Shown: positions 16,773-25,270 of the stretch, piece after piece
How the letters are laid out: every line of letters starts with the position of its first letter
Position numbering within the stretch: position 1 is the first letter of the stretch
NCBI RefSeq assembly: GCF_002860205.1
Contig: NZ_PGVB01000007.1
Location: 62,001 to 126,000, forward strand
Length of the DNA stretch: 64,000 nucleotides
Source: Bacillus sp. T33-2
Lineage (GTDB): Bacteria; Bacillota; Bacilli; Bacillales; Cytobacillaceae
Reading direction: 5' to 3'
Made by a program: the position numbers and the translations under genes
Notes under the pieces: generated by a model
The model's input: only the letters and a program-made list of their open reading frames with translations
The model's database searches: none
What the model was told of the DNA's origin: nothing

Positions 16773-18407
16773 TCAATTTAAGGCCTTGGAAGAAGACACA
16801 ACTGTAAATCCGTCGTAGTTCCTTGCCGCTATATCATCACAAATTTGACGGTATAAACCGACACCTCCGGCAAACGCGAGGAATCCTTTTGGCTTGCCTT
16901 CAATATTCGCACCCATATACCATGAATCTGTTTTTGTAAGAAGCGACATATCAGCGATTACCAAGCATTGCTGGCTCCAAGCCTCCTCAGCTGGCTCAGT
17001 CGCTTCAATCGCTTCCAGGTGATTTTCACGGAGGAAATTGATGCAGTCGGATATCCAGTCGACATGCTGCTCAATCGAAACGATCATGTTGCTCAACACT
17101 GACGGACTCTGTGGTCCGGTAATCATGAACAGATTTGGAAAACCTGCTGTTGCAATCCCAAGATATGTCTTCAAATTGGCTCCGCCAGCCCATTTATCCT
17201 TGAGCGTGACGCCGTCTTTCCCGCGAATATCAATTTTGAACAAAGGGCCTGTCATTGCGTCAAAACCTGTCGCAAACACAACTGCATCCAGCTCATATTC
17301 CCCTCCGGCCGTGCGCAGGCCGTCCGGGGTAATTTCTTCGATCGGTGCGGATTTTATGTCAACAAGGGCAACATTATCGCGATTAAAGGTTTCAAAATAA
17401 TTCGAATCGATGATTGGCCGTTTTGTTCCGTAATAGTACGTTGGCATCAACTTTTTTGCCACCTCGGGATCCCTGACTATCCCGCTAATCTTTGAACGGA
17501 TAAATTCTGCTACTGTTTCATTGGCTTCTGCATTTAGTGCAAGATCGCTATACGTATAAAGCATGGTAAACAGGCCGCCTTGCTCCCAGGCATCCTCGAA
17601 CACTTTCTGGCGAACTTCCGGTGTATCCTCCAGTGCGGAGCGGTCCTGCGGGAAGCTGGGGACACCATGCATGGATGCACACATATGCTGCTTAATTTCA
17701 CTGTAGTTTTCTCTTACTTGCTGAATGAACTCAAGATCGTACGTGTGGTTTTTCGCAGGGGCGCTATACTGAGGTGTCCGCTGGAAGACGGTGAGGTGTC
17801 CTGCTTCTTCTGCAATCACCGGGATGGCCTGTGCGCCGCTTGAGCCTGTTCCAAGCACTCCGACTTTCTTGCCCGTAAAGTCCACTTTCTCGTGCGGCCA
17901 TTTTCCTGTATGGAAAATCTCACCTTTAAAGCGTTCTATTCCTTTATAATGCGGTATGTTGGCAGCTGAAAGGCAGCCTATTGCTGTGATAAAGAACTTC
18001 GCCGTGACACTCTTGCCATCATGGGTTTGAATTTTCCAATCATGTGATGTTTCATCATAATGGGCAGATGTAATGCGGGTCTTGAACTGAATATCCCTCC
18101 GCAAGTCTAGCCTGTCGGTGACATAATTGATGTAATCTAGGATTTCAGGCTGCTCGGCGTAACGGGAAGACCATGTCCAATCATTTAAAAGATCATCCGA
18201 AAACGTATAGTTATAGTAAATACTTTCAATGTCACAGCGCGCTCCAGGATATCTGTTCCAATACCAGGTGCCCCCGACATCTTGGGCAGCCTCATAGACA
18301 CGGACCGTATAACCTGCCTCCCGCAGCCGGTGCAGCATGTACAGGCCTGAAAAACCTGCTCCAGCGATAACAGCATCAAACTCTTCAACCTGTTGACTGT
18401 CGAACAC
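16773..18407 (-). CDS. Flavin-containing Baeyer-Villiger monooxygenase
   Basis: A 544-residue FAD- and NADPH-dependent monooxygenase. The first Rossmann motif is IAGAGFSGLYMLHRL, then GGTWYWNRYPGARCD, the BVMO fingerprint FKGEIFHTGKWP, and the second dinucleotide site VGVLGTGSSGAQAIP. LLTKTDSWYMGANIEGKPKG near the end is typical of the cyclohexanone-monooxygenase type. I chose GTG 18407, which has AAGGGGG 9 nt upstream; a TTG 36 nt earlier is in frame but has no such site. The product of this enzyme would be an ester or lactone, which the adjacent esterase could hydrolyse. The substrate ketone is unknown. Confidence 0.94.
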   Translation of the reverse strand: MFDSQQVEEFDAVIAGAGFSGLYMLHRLREAGYTVRVYEAAQDVGGTWYWNRYPGARCDIESIYYNYTFSDDLLNDWTWSSRYAEQPEILDYINYVTDRLDLRRDIQFKTRITSAHYDETSHDWKIQTHDGKSVTAKFFITAIGCLSAANIPHYKGIERFKGEIFHTGKWPHEKVDFTGKKVGVLGTGSSGAQAIPVIAEEAGHLTVFQRTPQYSAPAKNHTYDLEFIQQVRENYSEIKQHMCASMHGVPSFPQDRSALEDTPEVRQKVFEDAWEQGGLFTMLYTYSDLALNAEANETVAEFIRSKISGIVRDPEVAKKLMPTYYYGTKRPIIDSNYFETFNRDNVALVDIKSAPIEEITPDGLRTAGGEYELDAVVFATGFDAMTGPLFKIDIRGKDGVTLKDKWAGGANLKTYLGIATAGFPNLFMITGPQSPSVLSNMIVSIEQHVDWISDCINFLRENHLEAIEATEPAEEAWSQQCLVIADMSLLTKTDSWYMGANIEGKPKGFLAFAGGVGLYRQICDDIAARNYDGFTVVSSSKALN

Positions 18408-18595
18408 TTTTTCATTCCCCCTTGATAAAAATACATTTTGCAACGGAGTAAATATGTAAGCGTTTACAATATAATTCGGCCTTTAAATTAAATCTCCTTC
18501 TTCGGTTCTGAATTTATGAAATTAATATTGTGGTTTAAGGGTGTGTTTGTGAAATATTGGTGGGCAACGTAATCCGTTTTACAAATGATTTTATG

Positions 18596-18629
18596 AAAAA
18601 ACTCGCTTGAAAAAAATCAGCGAGTTTTT
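18596..18629 (-). terminator. Rho-independent terminator
   Basis: AAAAACTCGCT and AGCGAGTTTTT form an 11-bp stem with an A-rich loop. It follows the small membrane-protein gene on the minus strand and may work in both directions. Confidence 0.85.
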
Positions 18630-18661
18630 CTCTGTCATGCAAACATTGTCAATAATGCAAG

Positions 18662-18910
18662 CTATGGCGAAAAAGGAAAAATGAAATCGAACATTAGTAG
18701 TAAAGACCAGATTAAAAGTAAGAATGTAATTGTCAAACCAACAAACTTGGTTATTCCCTTAAAGTTCAGCTTTTGTAACCAATAAGATAGAATATAAAAT
18801 AATATCACAATATATGGAAGGTTATTGCTGCCAGATAAAATTACCTGTATCATCATTCCAATTATTATTAATCCTGCGATTAAGTTAAACAACTGTATGT
18901 TTTTGCTCAT
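18662..18910 (-). CDS. Small membrane protein of unknown function
   Basis: An 82-residue protein starting MSKNIQLFNLIAGLIIIGM with three hydrophobic segments (about residues 8-25, 31-46 and 57-78) and a lysine-rich turn between the second and third. ATG 18910 is preferred, with TTAGGAAA close upstream and GGGGAA a little farther; an ATG 18 nt upstream has no ribosome binding site. Followed by a terminator, so it is its own unit. No family recognised. Confidence 0.6.
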   Translation of the reverse strand: MSKNIQLFNLIAGLIIIGMMIQVILSGSNNLPYIVILFYILSYWLQKLNFKGITKFVGLTITFLLLIWSLLLMFDFIFPFSP

Positions 18911-19357
18911 TTTCCTAATTCCCCACATAAAATCATATTTTAGTGTAATTTTACATTATATGAAGTTAAAGGTAAATACAAAAACGGTAGTATTCCGTAA
19001 AAATGCATTTTTCTCTATCAAACTGTCTGGAATTAAATGATACAAAGCCTCCGGGAAATGGCGGAATAATCTTTAAGAAAAGCAAAATTTTAATTTAACA
19101 AGCAAATATTCTCCAACTAGCAACTTAGTGTACTTCTGCTGTTGTATGATTGCTCCCATTTTACCAACAAATTAACTTAGCATATCCTTCAATTTGATTT
19201 GCTAATAATTCTCTAATCCTAAATGTTTTGCTTCATTAACGAACCTGTCCGCTAGCATATAAGAAAAGGAGGTGCCGTAGCATCTCCCTGTTCTCAACTA
19301 ACGCAACTATTAGTTTATTAGCTGAAAAAACCTCATAATTTGCACAGGCAGCATCAT

Positions 19358-19474
19358 CTAAACCTTTTTCATAACTTTTTCGATTATTTTTCCAGCAGTT
19401 CTTCCAGCCTTTTTTGTTATTTGCTTCTTCACTTGCTTTTTAATTTCCTTCTTTATCATACTCTTTAATCCCAT
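19358..19474 (-). CDS. 38-residue lysine-rich amphipathic small protein
   Basis: The frame reads MGLKSMIKKEIKKQ, then repeats of KKQ and a C-terminal GKIIEKVMKKV. It is strongly basic (more than one third Lys or Arg) and, plotted as a helix, segregates hydrophobic and lysine faces. GAGGAAGAGGGAAAAAG immediately precedes the ATG, an unusually good ribosome binding site for a random short frame. No signal peptide. It could be a membrane-active peptide, a nucleic-acid-binding peptide or a toxin-like product; none can be shown. The surrounding 19040-19357 holds no other gene. Confidence 0.5.
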   Translation of the reverse strand: MGLKSMIKKEIKKQVKKQITKKAGRTAGKIIEKVMKKV

Positions 19475-19534
19475 CTTTTTCCCTCTTCCTCTTATGAGTC
19501 TGTTGAGCTCGGCTACTTCTATTTCGACATTAAG

Positions 19535-19918
19535 TTACTTCTGCACTATTTGAATAAGGTTGCCGCATGTATCGTCGAATACAGCTATTGTGACTTCCCC
19601 CATTTTTGTCGGCTCCATAGTAAACTTCACGCCGTTTTCCAATAATCGTTTGTACTCTTTATAAATATCTGCAACGCCAAACATTGTTGCTGGGATGCCA
19701 TCGGCAAAAATCTTCTTCTGATACTCTTTGGCGGCCGGATGGTCATTCGGTTCGAGCAAAAGCTCGGTACCGTCTTGATCATCGGGAGAAACAAGCGTTA
19801 TCCACCTAAATTCTCCGACGGGAACATCCTCCTTTTTTACAAACCCCAGCTTTTCTGAATAAAACTCCAGTGCCTTGTCTTGATCTTGTACGAATATACT
19901 GGTAACAACGATTTTCAT
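19535..19918 (-). CDS. VOC-family (glyoxalase/bleomycin-resistance-like) protein
   Basis: A 127-residue vicinal-oxygen-chelate protein: MKIVVTSIFVQDQDKALEFY begins the first beta-alpha-beta module, ELLLEPNDHPAAKEYQKKIF ends it, and MGEVTIAVFDDTCGNLIQIV ends the second. AGGAGGAATAAACAT precedes ATG 19918. It is likely a small-molecule-binding or isomerase-type protein. The ArsR-family gene lies 112 nt upstream on the same strand, so the two may form a unit. Confidence 0.85.
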   Translation of the reverse strand: MKIVVTSIFVQDQDKALEFYSEKLGFVKKEDVPVGEFRWITLVSPDDQDGTELLLEPNDHPAAKEYQKKIFADGIPATMFGVADIYKEYKRLLENGVKFTMEPTKMGEVTIAVFDDTCGNLIQIVQK

Positions 19919-20029
19919 ATGTTTATTCCTCCTGTGATTTTCAGAGACGTATGGTGCTCTGCTAAAGCAAAAAAACCACACATTCGCGAGAAGTCCTGTT
20001 CCGATTTTGTCACTTGTTTTTAAATAAAA

Positions 20030-20305
20030 TTATTCTAGCCATGCTTTCATCAAGTTTTTAAGTGGTTCGTTGTTGAATATAAGTACTCGATATTTTCCCT
20101 TTCGTTTTGATTTCACGAGCCCTGCATCATCCAATGCAGAAAGATGTTTAGCTATCGCCTGTCGCGAAATGTTAAGGTCGTGCTTCGTAATTAGACGTAC
20201 CGTAAGTTCATACAACGTCATCTCGTTGCGTTCGGATAGTTCGTCTAATATCAGCCGCCGAGTAGAGTCGCTTAGTGCTTTAAATACAGCGTCTTTGTCC
20301 AACAT
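20030..20305 (-). CDS. ArsR-family winged-helix repressor
   Basis: A 91-residue regulator: MLDKDAVFKALSDSTRRLIL is the classical start, ISRQAIAKHLSALDDAGLVK is the recognition helix region and KRKGKYRVLIFNNEPL the wing. No obvious metal-binding cysteines, so it is probably of the SdpR/YceK-like group rather than a metal sensor. The ATG sits only 6 nt after a near-consensus -10 box, so the mRNA may be leaderless. A perfect palindrome fills the promoter spacer. It is upstream of the VOC gene and probably represses its own operon. Confidence 0.88.
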   Translation of the reverse strand: MLDKDAVFKALSDSTRRLILDELSERNEMTLYELTVRLITKHDLNISRQAIAKHLSALDDAGLVKSKRKGKYRVLIFNNEPLKNLMKAWLE

Positions 20306-20311
20306 ACATCA

Positions 20312-20341
20312 AGTATAAGCAACCGTATGGTTGCTTGTCAA
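20312..20341 (-). promoter_or_regulatory. arsR promoter with an operator filling the -35/-10 spacer
   Basis: Minus strand -35 TTGACA (20336-20341), 18-nt spacer, -10 TATACT (20312-20317). The spacer is the inverted repeat AAGCAACC-N4-GGTTGCTT (20317-20336), centred exactly between the boxes. Binding there would exclude RNA polymerase. The predicted start, seven nucleotides after the -10, is the A of the ATG. Confidence 0.85.
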
Positions 20342-20950
20342 ACTCACAGTATGCATGAATCTTTCTCCAACATCTTAAGTTCACTTTTATGTTTTTACTA
20401 ATAATGAACCCCGCACAAATTCATTTCTAATATCGATCTATCTCAAACCTCTTTTCACAATTCGATTATTTATTTCTTCATCTATAGTCTTTGATCACTA
20501 ACAATTTATCATCTTTAACTTTAAATAACGAACATCCGGTTGTTAACTCAATACACCCTGAGTAGCTGCATGGCTTTTTAGATTCAGGTTTCGTTCTCCT
20601 CGCTCCAAAATCTTCCCAAAACCCTGACGATAGCGCCTTCCTTATCGGAAAGATGCTATTCTTTTTCACCTACATTAATTTAATGCGTCATCATTTTATG
20701 GGCAATATCATGTCCATCCATTTCTGATGGGTAGTAGGCTGGGCCAATTGATGACTTCATCCAGTAATGCTTCACGGTCGTCACCCCAATACAGGTGATA
20801 GTGACTAGCTTCATTCGGATAAATGCAGTGAACTGGTAACTAACATCTTAAACTTTTGCAAATGGAAATTTCTAACTAAAAAACGACAAATAATTGTTGT
20901 CATTAAAAGTATGTCTTAACATATGATTAATTTTTAACTATAATAAATTA

Positions 20951-20990
20951 GTATCTTCGGGGCAGGATCAAGATCCGAACCGGAGGAAGG
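20951..20990 (+). other. Relic of an FMN riboswitch (RFN) 5' half
   Basis: TATCTTCGGGGCAGG is identical to the conserved opening of RFN elements. The following GATCAAGATCCGAACCGG resembles the P2 stem and the ACCGG box, but the remaining three arms are missing before the ribosome binding site at about 21005. It stands 30 nt upstream of a YfmQ-family gene that has no known link to riboflavin. Confidence 0.5.
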
Positions 20991-21019
20991 CTTTGTATGA
21001 TTTAAGGAGTTGATAAGAT

Positions 21020-21472
21020 ATGACATGGACTGTTGTTATTTCGGTTATGATTGGCTTTTTTGTTAAATTTTTCCTGAGTCCTCCGAGTGCGGTTGTAGAT
21101 TGGTACTTAAGTAAATTTGCACTTCATCCAAAACTTAATTCAAAAGATGTTAGTATAACAATTAACGGAAAGCACTTAGAAGAGGAAGAGAAAATTAAAT
21201 TTATTGACTATTTTAATGAGGCTGCATTTTTAGAAGAATATTGGATATTTCCAGGCAATGAGGAATTATTTCTACATCCAGATACCAATGTTTCTCCATT
21301 TGTCATCGACGTAAAAAGAGGCAAAAAACAAGTAAATTTCTTGGTTTATAGTTACGATGACCACGTTGATGTAGTCAAGCAGTACAAGAACAAAGTAGTT
21401 TCTTATAGTCTGAGGTCTAATTACCTACAAAAGTTTACTATATCAACTAATACTAAAAGCAGTGCGGTTTAG
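21020..21472 (+). CDS. yfmQ: YfmQ-family protein
   Basis: A 150-residue protein with one N-terminal membrane segment (MTWTVVISVMIGFFVKFFLS) followed by SPPSAVVDWYLSKFALHPKL, the recognisable YfmQ start, and a soluble domain with EEYWIFPGNEELFLHPDTN, FVIDVKRGKKQVNFLVYSY and DHVDVVKQYKNKVVSYSL. AAGGAG is 10 nt upstream. The family is confined to Bacillus-type bacteria and has no established function. It overlaps its own terminator. Confidence 0.75.
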   Translation: MTWTVVISVMIGFFVKFFLSPPSAVVDWYLSKFALHPKLNSKDVSITINGKHLEEEEKIKFIDYFNEAAFLEEYWIFPGNEELFLHPDTNVSPFVIDVKRGKKQVNFLVYSYDDHVDVVKQYKNKVVSYSLRSNYLQKFTISTNTKSSAV

Positions 21473-21495
21473 ATTGCGAAATCCACTGCTTTTTT
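21455..21495 (+). terminator. Terminator overlapping the yfmQ stop codon
   Basis: AAAAGCAGTG (21455-21464) pairs with CACTGCTTTT (21484-21493), followed by further T residues. The stop codon is in the loop. Confidence 0.85.
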
Positions 21496-21583
21496 ACCCG
21501 TACTCCAAAACAGAACGGCATATTAGTCTACCTGCCCTATTTTCATTTATCACCCATTTGATGTACAATAGCTCACAAATTAT

Positions 21584-22051
21584 TTACGAATTCTTTGCTA
21601 ATATTTCAAAATATTTATTTGCTTCGTTAAAGGATGAATTTATTTTTATTGCTGCTGGAATTATGTTTATAAAAGCATAAATACCGAATGCAAAAACGAT
21701 TAACACCAATATAGAGGTCTTAATTTTCATTTTTTTCTTAGCAAGATATGTAATGACGAAAACTAAAATTAAATAAACAGTGTATATGATTAATGTAATT
21801 ATCTGTATATTTAGTTCCTGAACATTATTCATATATTTTGCTAGATAATCTTTGTTATTTTCATTCTCAAAAATAATAAATGTTTCGTCCTTATAACCAA
21901 TTTCCCACTTCGATGAAGGATCTTGTATAGTAACTTTATAACGGTAACCAGCAGCTTGTTCCTCAAACACATTCTCTGTGGCTGCTTTTGTACTCGCCGT
22001 TATTATTATTAGCATGGAAAGTAATAAAATAGCTAGTATTTTCCCTTTCAA
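21584..22051 (-). CDS. Hypothetical exported/membrane protein
   Basis: A 155-residue protein with a cleavable-looking signal (LKGKILAILLLSMLIIITAS then TKAATENV), an extracytoplasmic domain of about 60 residues (GYRYKVTIQDPSSKWEIGYK) and two C-terminal membrane segments. The TTG start at 22051 follows GGGAGGAGATTG, an excellent site; ATG 22072 is farther and would hide that site. No family recognised. Confidence 0.65.
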   Translation of the reverse strand: MKGKILAILLLSMLIIITASTKAATENVFEEQAAGYRYKVTIQDPSSKWEIGYKDETFIIFENENNKDYLAKYMNNVQELNIQIITLIIYTVYLILVFVITYLAKKKMKIKTSILVLIVFAFGIYAFINIIPAAIKINSSFNEANKYFEILAKNS

Positions 22052-22250
22052 ACAATCTCCTCCCAGAATCAATGCAATTACTATCTAATTCCATTTTTAA
22101 GCATATGTGAAACCTTAAATAAGCCCTGATGATTTCAATATTCGATGATTCACCCTTAGAAAACACGTGGTTTGTTCAGCTAACCTGTCCTGTTACCTTA
22201 TTAATAAAAAATAAAGACATAAATTTACTAAGGAAGGAACCCCGTTAAAT

Positions 22251-22291
22251 AAAAAAAGGGCAGTGGGAATCTACCTTGCCCACCACCCTTT
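22251..22291 (-). terminator. Terminator after two tiny minus-strand frames
   Basis: On the minus strand AAAGGGTGGTGGG pairs imperfectly with CCCACTGCCCTTT, followed by TTTTATTT. It closes the small-ORF transcript described at 22358-22572. Confidence 0.7.
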
Positions 22292-22357
22292 CCTTAACCT
22301 TTCTGTCCAACAACCAATCCGGAAGAAAAACACCGTCCTCCATCTTTTATAATGATC

Positions 22358-22423
22358 TCAGCCAGGCCCTGGTGGTTTCGGATTCTTAATATTAAGAAAC
22401 GGATTAATTTCAAAATTGTTCAT
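22358..22423 (-). CDS. 21-residue peptide ORF ending PPGPG
   Basis: The frame reads MNNFEINPFLNIK and ends NPKPPGPG. AGGGGGTAACTTTA lies directly upstream of the ATG. That ribosome binding site is itself one arm of a CCCC-TTGGAACA-GGGG hairpin, so translation could be structure-controlled. It lies 47 nt downstream of the 33-residue frame and 66 nt before a terminator. No family known. The case is based on signals only, so confidence is limited. Confidence 0.4.
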   Translation of the reverse strand: MNNFEINPFLNIKNPKPPGPG

Positions 22424-22470
22424 TAAAGTTACCCCCTGTTCCAAGGGGACTCACGTTTTTTAGGGCAAAT

Positions 22471-22572
22471 TTATTCGCTATCCCCTTTATACTTCTGCCC
22501 TGAATGAATAAACATTTTTTTCATTGGCAGGAGCTGCTTTGTGCAATTTTTACTGTAAATTCTCTTTTTCAT
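22471..22572 (-). CDS. 33-residue basic peptide ORF
   Basis: The frame reads MKKRIYSKNCTKQLLPMKK and ends HSGQKYKGDSE, rich in Lys and Arg. AGAAGGA lies 8 nt upstream of the ATG. It is the first frame of a putative short transcript running leftward to the terminator at 22251-22291, and it is divergent from the 71-residue gene at 22719. No homologue recognised. Confidence 0.4.
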   Translation of the reverse strand: MKKRIYSKNCTKQLLPMKKMFIHSGQKYKGDSE

Positions 22573-22718
22573 TGTTAAAATCCTTCTTTTACTACTCTCG
22601 ATTGGTTGAATCACACTTTAAGAAAAATTAAACTGCCCGTGAACAATCCTTGTGCATATACTGCCGTATCAACTACTAAGGGTGTATCAGATTGAGAAAT
22701 ATAAGGGAGATCCAACCA

Positions 22719-22934
22719 ATGATTGGCCAGGCGTGGACTGGAAAGCATGTTATTTTGCTTCATTGCAGCAACAATAATAAAACGATCAATCTATATAAAA
22801 GCTACCACGCACCGATTGAGCCAGTACGTCCCAATTGTGCAGAGACCTTATCCCAGCTGCTAAGCATCGGTTACAGTATTGTTGCCATAACAGCAATCCC
22901 GCCCAATCAAATTCAATATTTTTTGGTGCTTTAA
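22719..22934 (+). CDS. Small conserved-looking hypothetical protein (71 aa)
   Basis: Starts MIGQAWTGKHVILLHCSNNN and ends AITAIPPNQIQYFLVL; a hydrophobic core and regular length suggest a folded small domain like those encoded singly in Bacillus genomes. ATG 22719 is chosen because AAGGGAGATCCAACC precedes it; the longer frame from 22692 lacks a site. Function unknown. The 200 nt between this gene and the following molybdoenzyme show no convincing gene. Confidence 0.55.
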   Translation: MIGQAWTGKHVILLHCSNNNKTINLYKSYHAPIEPVRPNCAETLSQLLSIGYSIVAITAIPPNQIQYFLVL

Positions 22935-23230
22935 TCATTTGACGATTACATTCATGTTTTTATTTAGTAGAAAAGAGGATCATAAGGTTGAAGATAAAAT
23001 TATCGATTTTATCAAAACTTGTTTGGAAGATTCTTAATACAAAGAGTTAAGGTATGCACAGTATTTTCCATCGGGCATGAGCACTGGGATAATCACCAAA
23101 ATAATTCCTGAGTTTTGGTCATAAAATTATTATGTTAACTAATTGGATTAATTTGATGGCCTATATTATTGCTCGACTGATTATAATACTTTATTATTTT
23201 TATAACTTTCTAAATTTAAGGAGACGACAC

Positions 23231-25270
23231 ATGGAATCATTCGTTAACCAGCCAACTGGTATCTTCCCCTCTGTCTGCTCGCTTGACTGCCCTGATCAAT
23301 GTGGCTTGCTAGTTCATAAACAAGATGGGAAAATCGTGAAAATACAGGGTGATCCGAATCATCCTGTGACAAAGGGAAGTATCTGCAATAAAGTGCGTAA
23401 CATGACAGAACGGATTTATGACGATAAGCGCCTGAAGTATCCACTGAAACGGACCGGCGCAAAAGGAGAAGGGAAATTTGAGCGAATCAGCTGGGGCGAG
23501 GCAATCGATACGATTGCTTCCCACTGGAAAAAACTAGTCAATACATATGGTCCTGAAAGCATCCTCCCCTACAGTTTTTATGGCAACATGGGGAATTTGA
23601 GCGCGGAAGGCATGGACCGCCGTTTTTTTAATCGATTGGGAGCCTCCCAGCTCGACCGATCGATTTGTTCCGCAGCCGGATCAGTTGGTTATAAATATAC
23701 GATGGGCGGCAGCTTTGGCATCGACCCTGAGGACACCATTCATTCCAAATTAATCATTTTCTGGGGTATTAATGCGGTGAGTACGAACATGCATCAAGTG
23801 GTACTTGCCCAAAAAGCACGGAAAAATGGGGCGAAAATCGTTGTTATCGATGTGCACAAGAACCAGACAGGCCGGCTGGCAGATTGGTTCATTCCGATTA
23901 ATCCCGGTTCGGACAGTGCCCTCGCACTTGGAATCATGAATATTTTATTTGCCGAAAATATGGCCGACCTGGACTTCCTAAAACAATACGCAGTCGGCCA
24001 TGAAGAATTGCGGGAACATGTTGTCCAATATGATCCCGTCACCGTTTCGAGCATAACAGGTGTTCCTGTCGTTGATATATACAAACTGGCACGTATGTAC
24101 GGCAAGACATCGCCGGCATTCATCCGCATCGGGAACGGCCCCCAGCACCATGATAACGGCGGCATGTGCATCCGGACAATTGCCTGCCTCCCTGCCCTGA
24201 CCGGACAATGGCTCGTGAAAGGCGGAGGTGCGCTTAAAGGAAACGGAGGTTATCTGAGCCATAATGCAGCCAATTTACAGCGCCCAGATCTTCTGCACAA
24301 CAAAAACACACGAGTCATCAATATGAACCAGCTTGGTCAGGCGCTTCTTGATGCAGAACCACCAGTGAAGTCATTATTTGTGTATGGCACGAACCCGGCG
24401 GTCGTTGCCCCGGAAGGCAATAAAGTAAGAACAGGGCTGGCAAGGGACGACCTGTTTACTGTCGTGCATGAACTTTTTTTAACGGAGACAGCAGCTTACG
24501 CCGACCTGGTACTACCTGCAACAAGTTCGTTTGAAAATACGGATTTTTACACTTCATACTGGCACCATTATATCCAGCTGCAGCAGCCAGTAGTTGAGCG
24601 TTATGGAGAGGCAAAATCGAATGTGGAAGTGTACCAGTTGCTTTCGAAAGAGATGCGCTTTGAGGACCAGCCCCTGTTCGAGACAGAAAAAGAAATGATT
24701 GACCAGGCACTCAACAACCCAGCAAATCCGTACCTGCAAGGGATTGATTATAAAGCCCTGGCTGCCCGGCAGTTTATAAAAGCAGACGTAAAACCGTTGC
24801 TCTCCGGGAGACTTTCAACGCCAAGCGGAAAAATCGAACTTTATTCGGAAAAGATGAAACAGGACGGGTATCCCCCGCTCCCAACCTATACTCCGCTTGT
24901 TGATGATGGGGACTTCCCGTTTCTGTTTGTTGCAGGACCAAACCATAATTTCCTGAATACTACTTTTTCTAATAACGAAAAGCATATTTCTCTTGAAAAA
25001 GAACCACTTTTGCATATGAACAGCAAAGATGCGTCTGCGCTGGGTATTGAGGATGGAGATAAAATACGGATATGGAACAACCGAGGAGAATGTGTGCTAA
25101 AAGCCTCCGTCGGGGAAAACGTTCTTACGGGAGCAGTCGTGACACAAGGGCTATGGGCCGACCTCCCCGGCACGAAACAGCTGGTAAATTCGCTTACACC
25201 GGATCGCGTGGCAGATATGGGCAATGGTGCGACTTTCTTTTCTGGACGCGTGTGTGTAGAAAAACTGTAG
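23231..25270 (+). CDS. Molybdopterin oxidoreductase (YyaE/BisC-like)
   Basis: A 679-residue bis-MGD enzyme of the DMSO-reductase superfamily, similar in size and layout to B. subtilis YyaE. The N-terminal [4Fe-4S] ligands are in VCSLDCPDQCGLL and GSICNKVRN. The MGD-binding segments are LIIFWGINAVSTNMHQV, IVVIDVHKNQTGRLADW, and the C-terminal HNFLNTTFSNNEKH and TQGLWADLPG. Near the metal site LDRSICSAAGSVG has Ser/Cys candidates for the Mo ligand; I cannot decide which binds. No Tat signal, so it is cytosolic. AAGGAG precedes ATG 23231. Substrate unknown. It would depend on the Moco pathway to which moaA belongs. Confidence 0.88.
   Translation: MESFVNQPTGIFPSVCSLDCPDQCGLLVHKQDGKIVKIQGDPNHPVTKGSICNKVRNMTERIYDDKRLKYPLKRTGAKGEGKFERISWGEAIDTIASHWKKLVNTYGPESILPYSFYGNMGNLSAEGMDRRFFNRLGASQLDRSICSAAGSVGYKYTMGGSFGIDPEDTIHSKLIIFWGINAVSTNMHQVVLAQKARKNGAKIVVIDVHKNQTGRLADWFIPINPGSDSALALGIMNILFAENMADLDFLKQYAVGHEELREHVVQYDPVTVSSITGVPVVDIYKLARMYGKTSPAFIRIGNGPQHHDNGGMCIRTIACLPALTGQWLVKGGGALKGNGGYLSHNAANLQRPDLLHNKNTRVINMNQLGQALLDAEPPVKSLFVYGTNPAVVAPEGNKVRTGLARDDLFTVVHELFLTETAAYADLVLPATSSFENTDFYTSYWHHYIQLQQPVVERYGEAKSNVEVYQLLSKEMRFEDQPLFETEKEMIDQALNNPANPYLQGIDYKALAARQFIKADVKPLLSGRLSTPSGKIELYSEKMKQDGYPPLPTYTPLVDDGDFPFLFVAGPNHNFLNTTFSNNEKHISLEKEPLLHMNSKDASALGIEDGDKIRIWNNRGECVLKASVGENVLTGAVVTQGLWADLPGTKQLVNSLTPDRVADMGNGATFFSGRVCVEKL

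Noticed and set aside
20478-20835. A 63-residue frame and, upstream, two frame pieces (YHLYWGDDREALLDE and PAYYPSEMDGHDIAHKMM)
   Set aside because: They may be scraps of one or more decayed genes, but no family or consistent start could be recognised.
23132-23230. N-terminal hydrophobic extension of the molybdoenzyme as a signal peptide
   Set aside because: AAGGAG lies directly before ATG 23231 and the extension has no site of its own.
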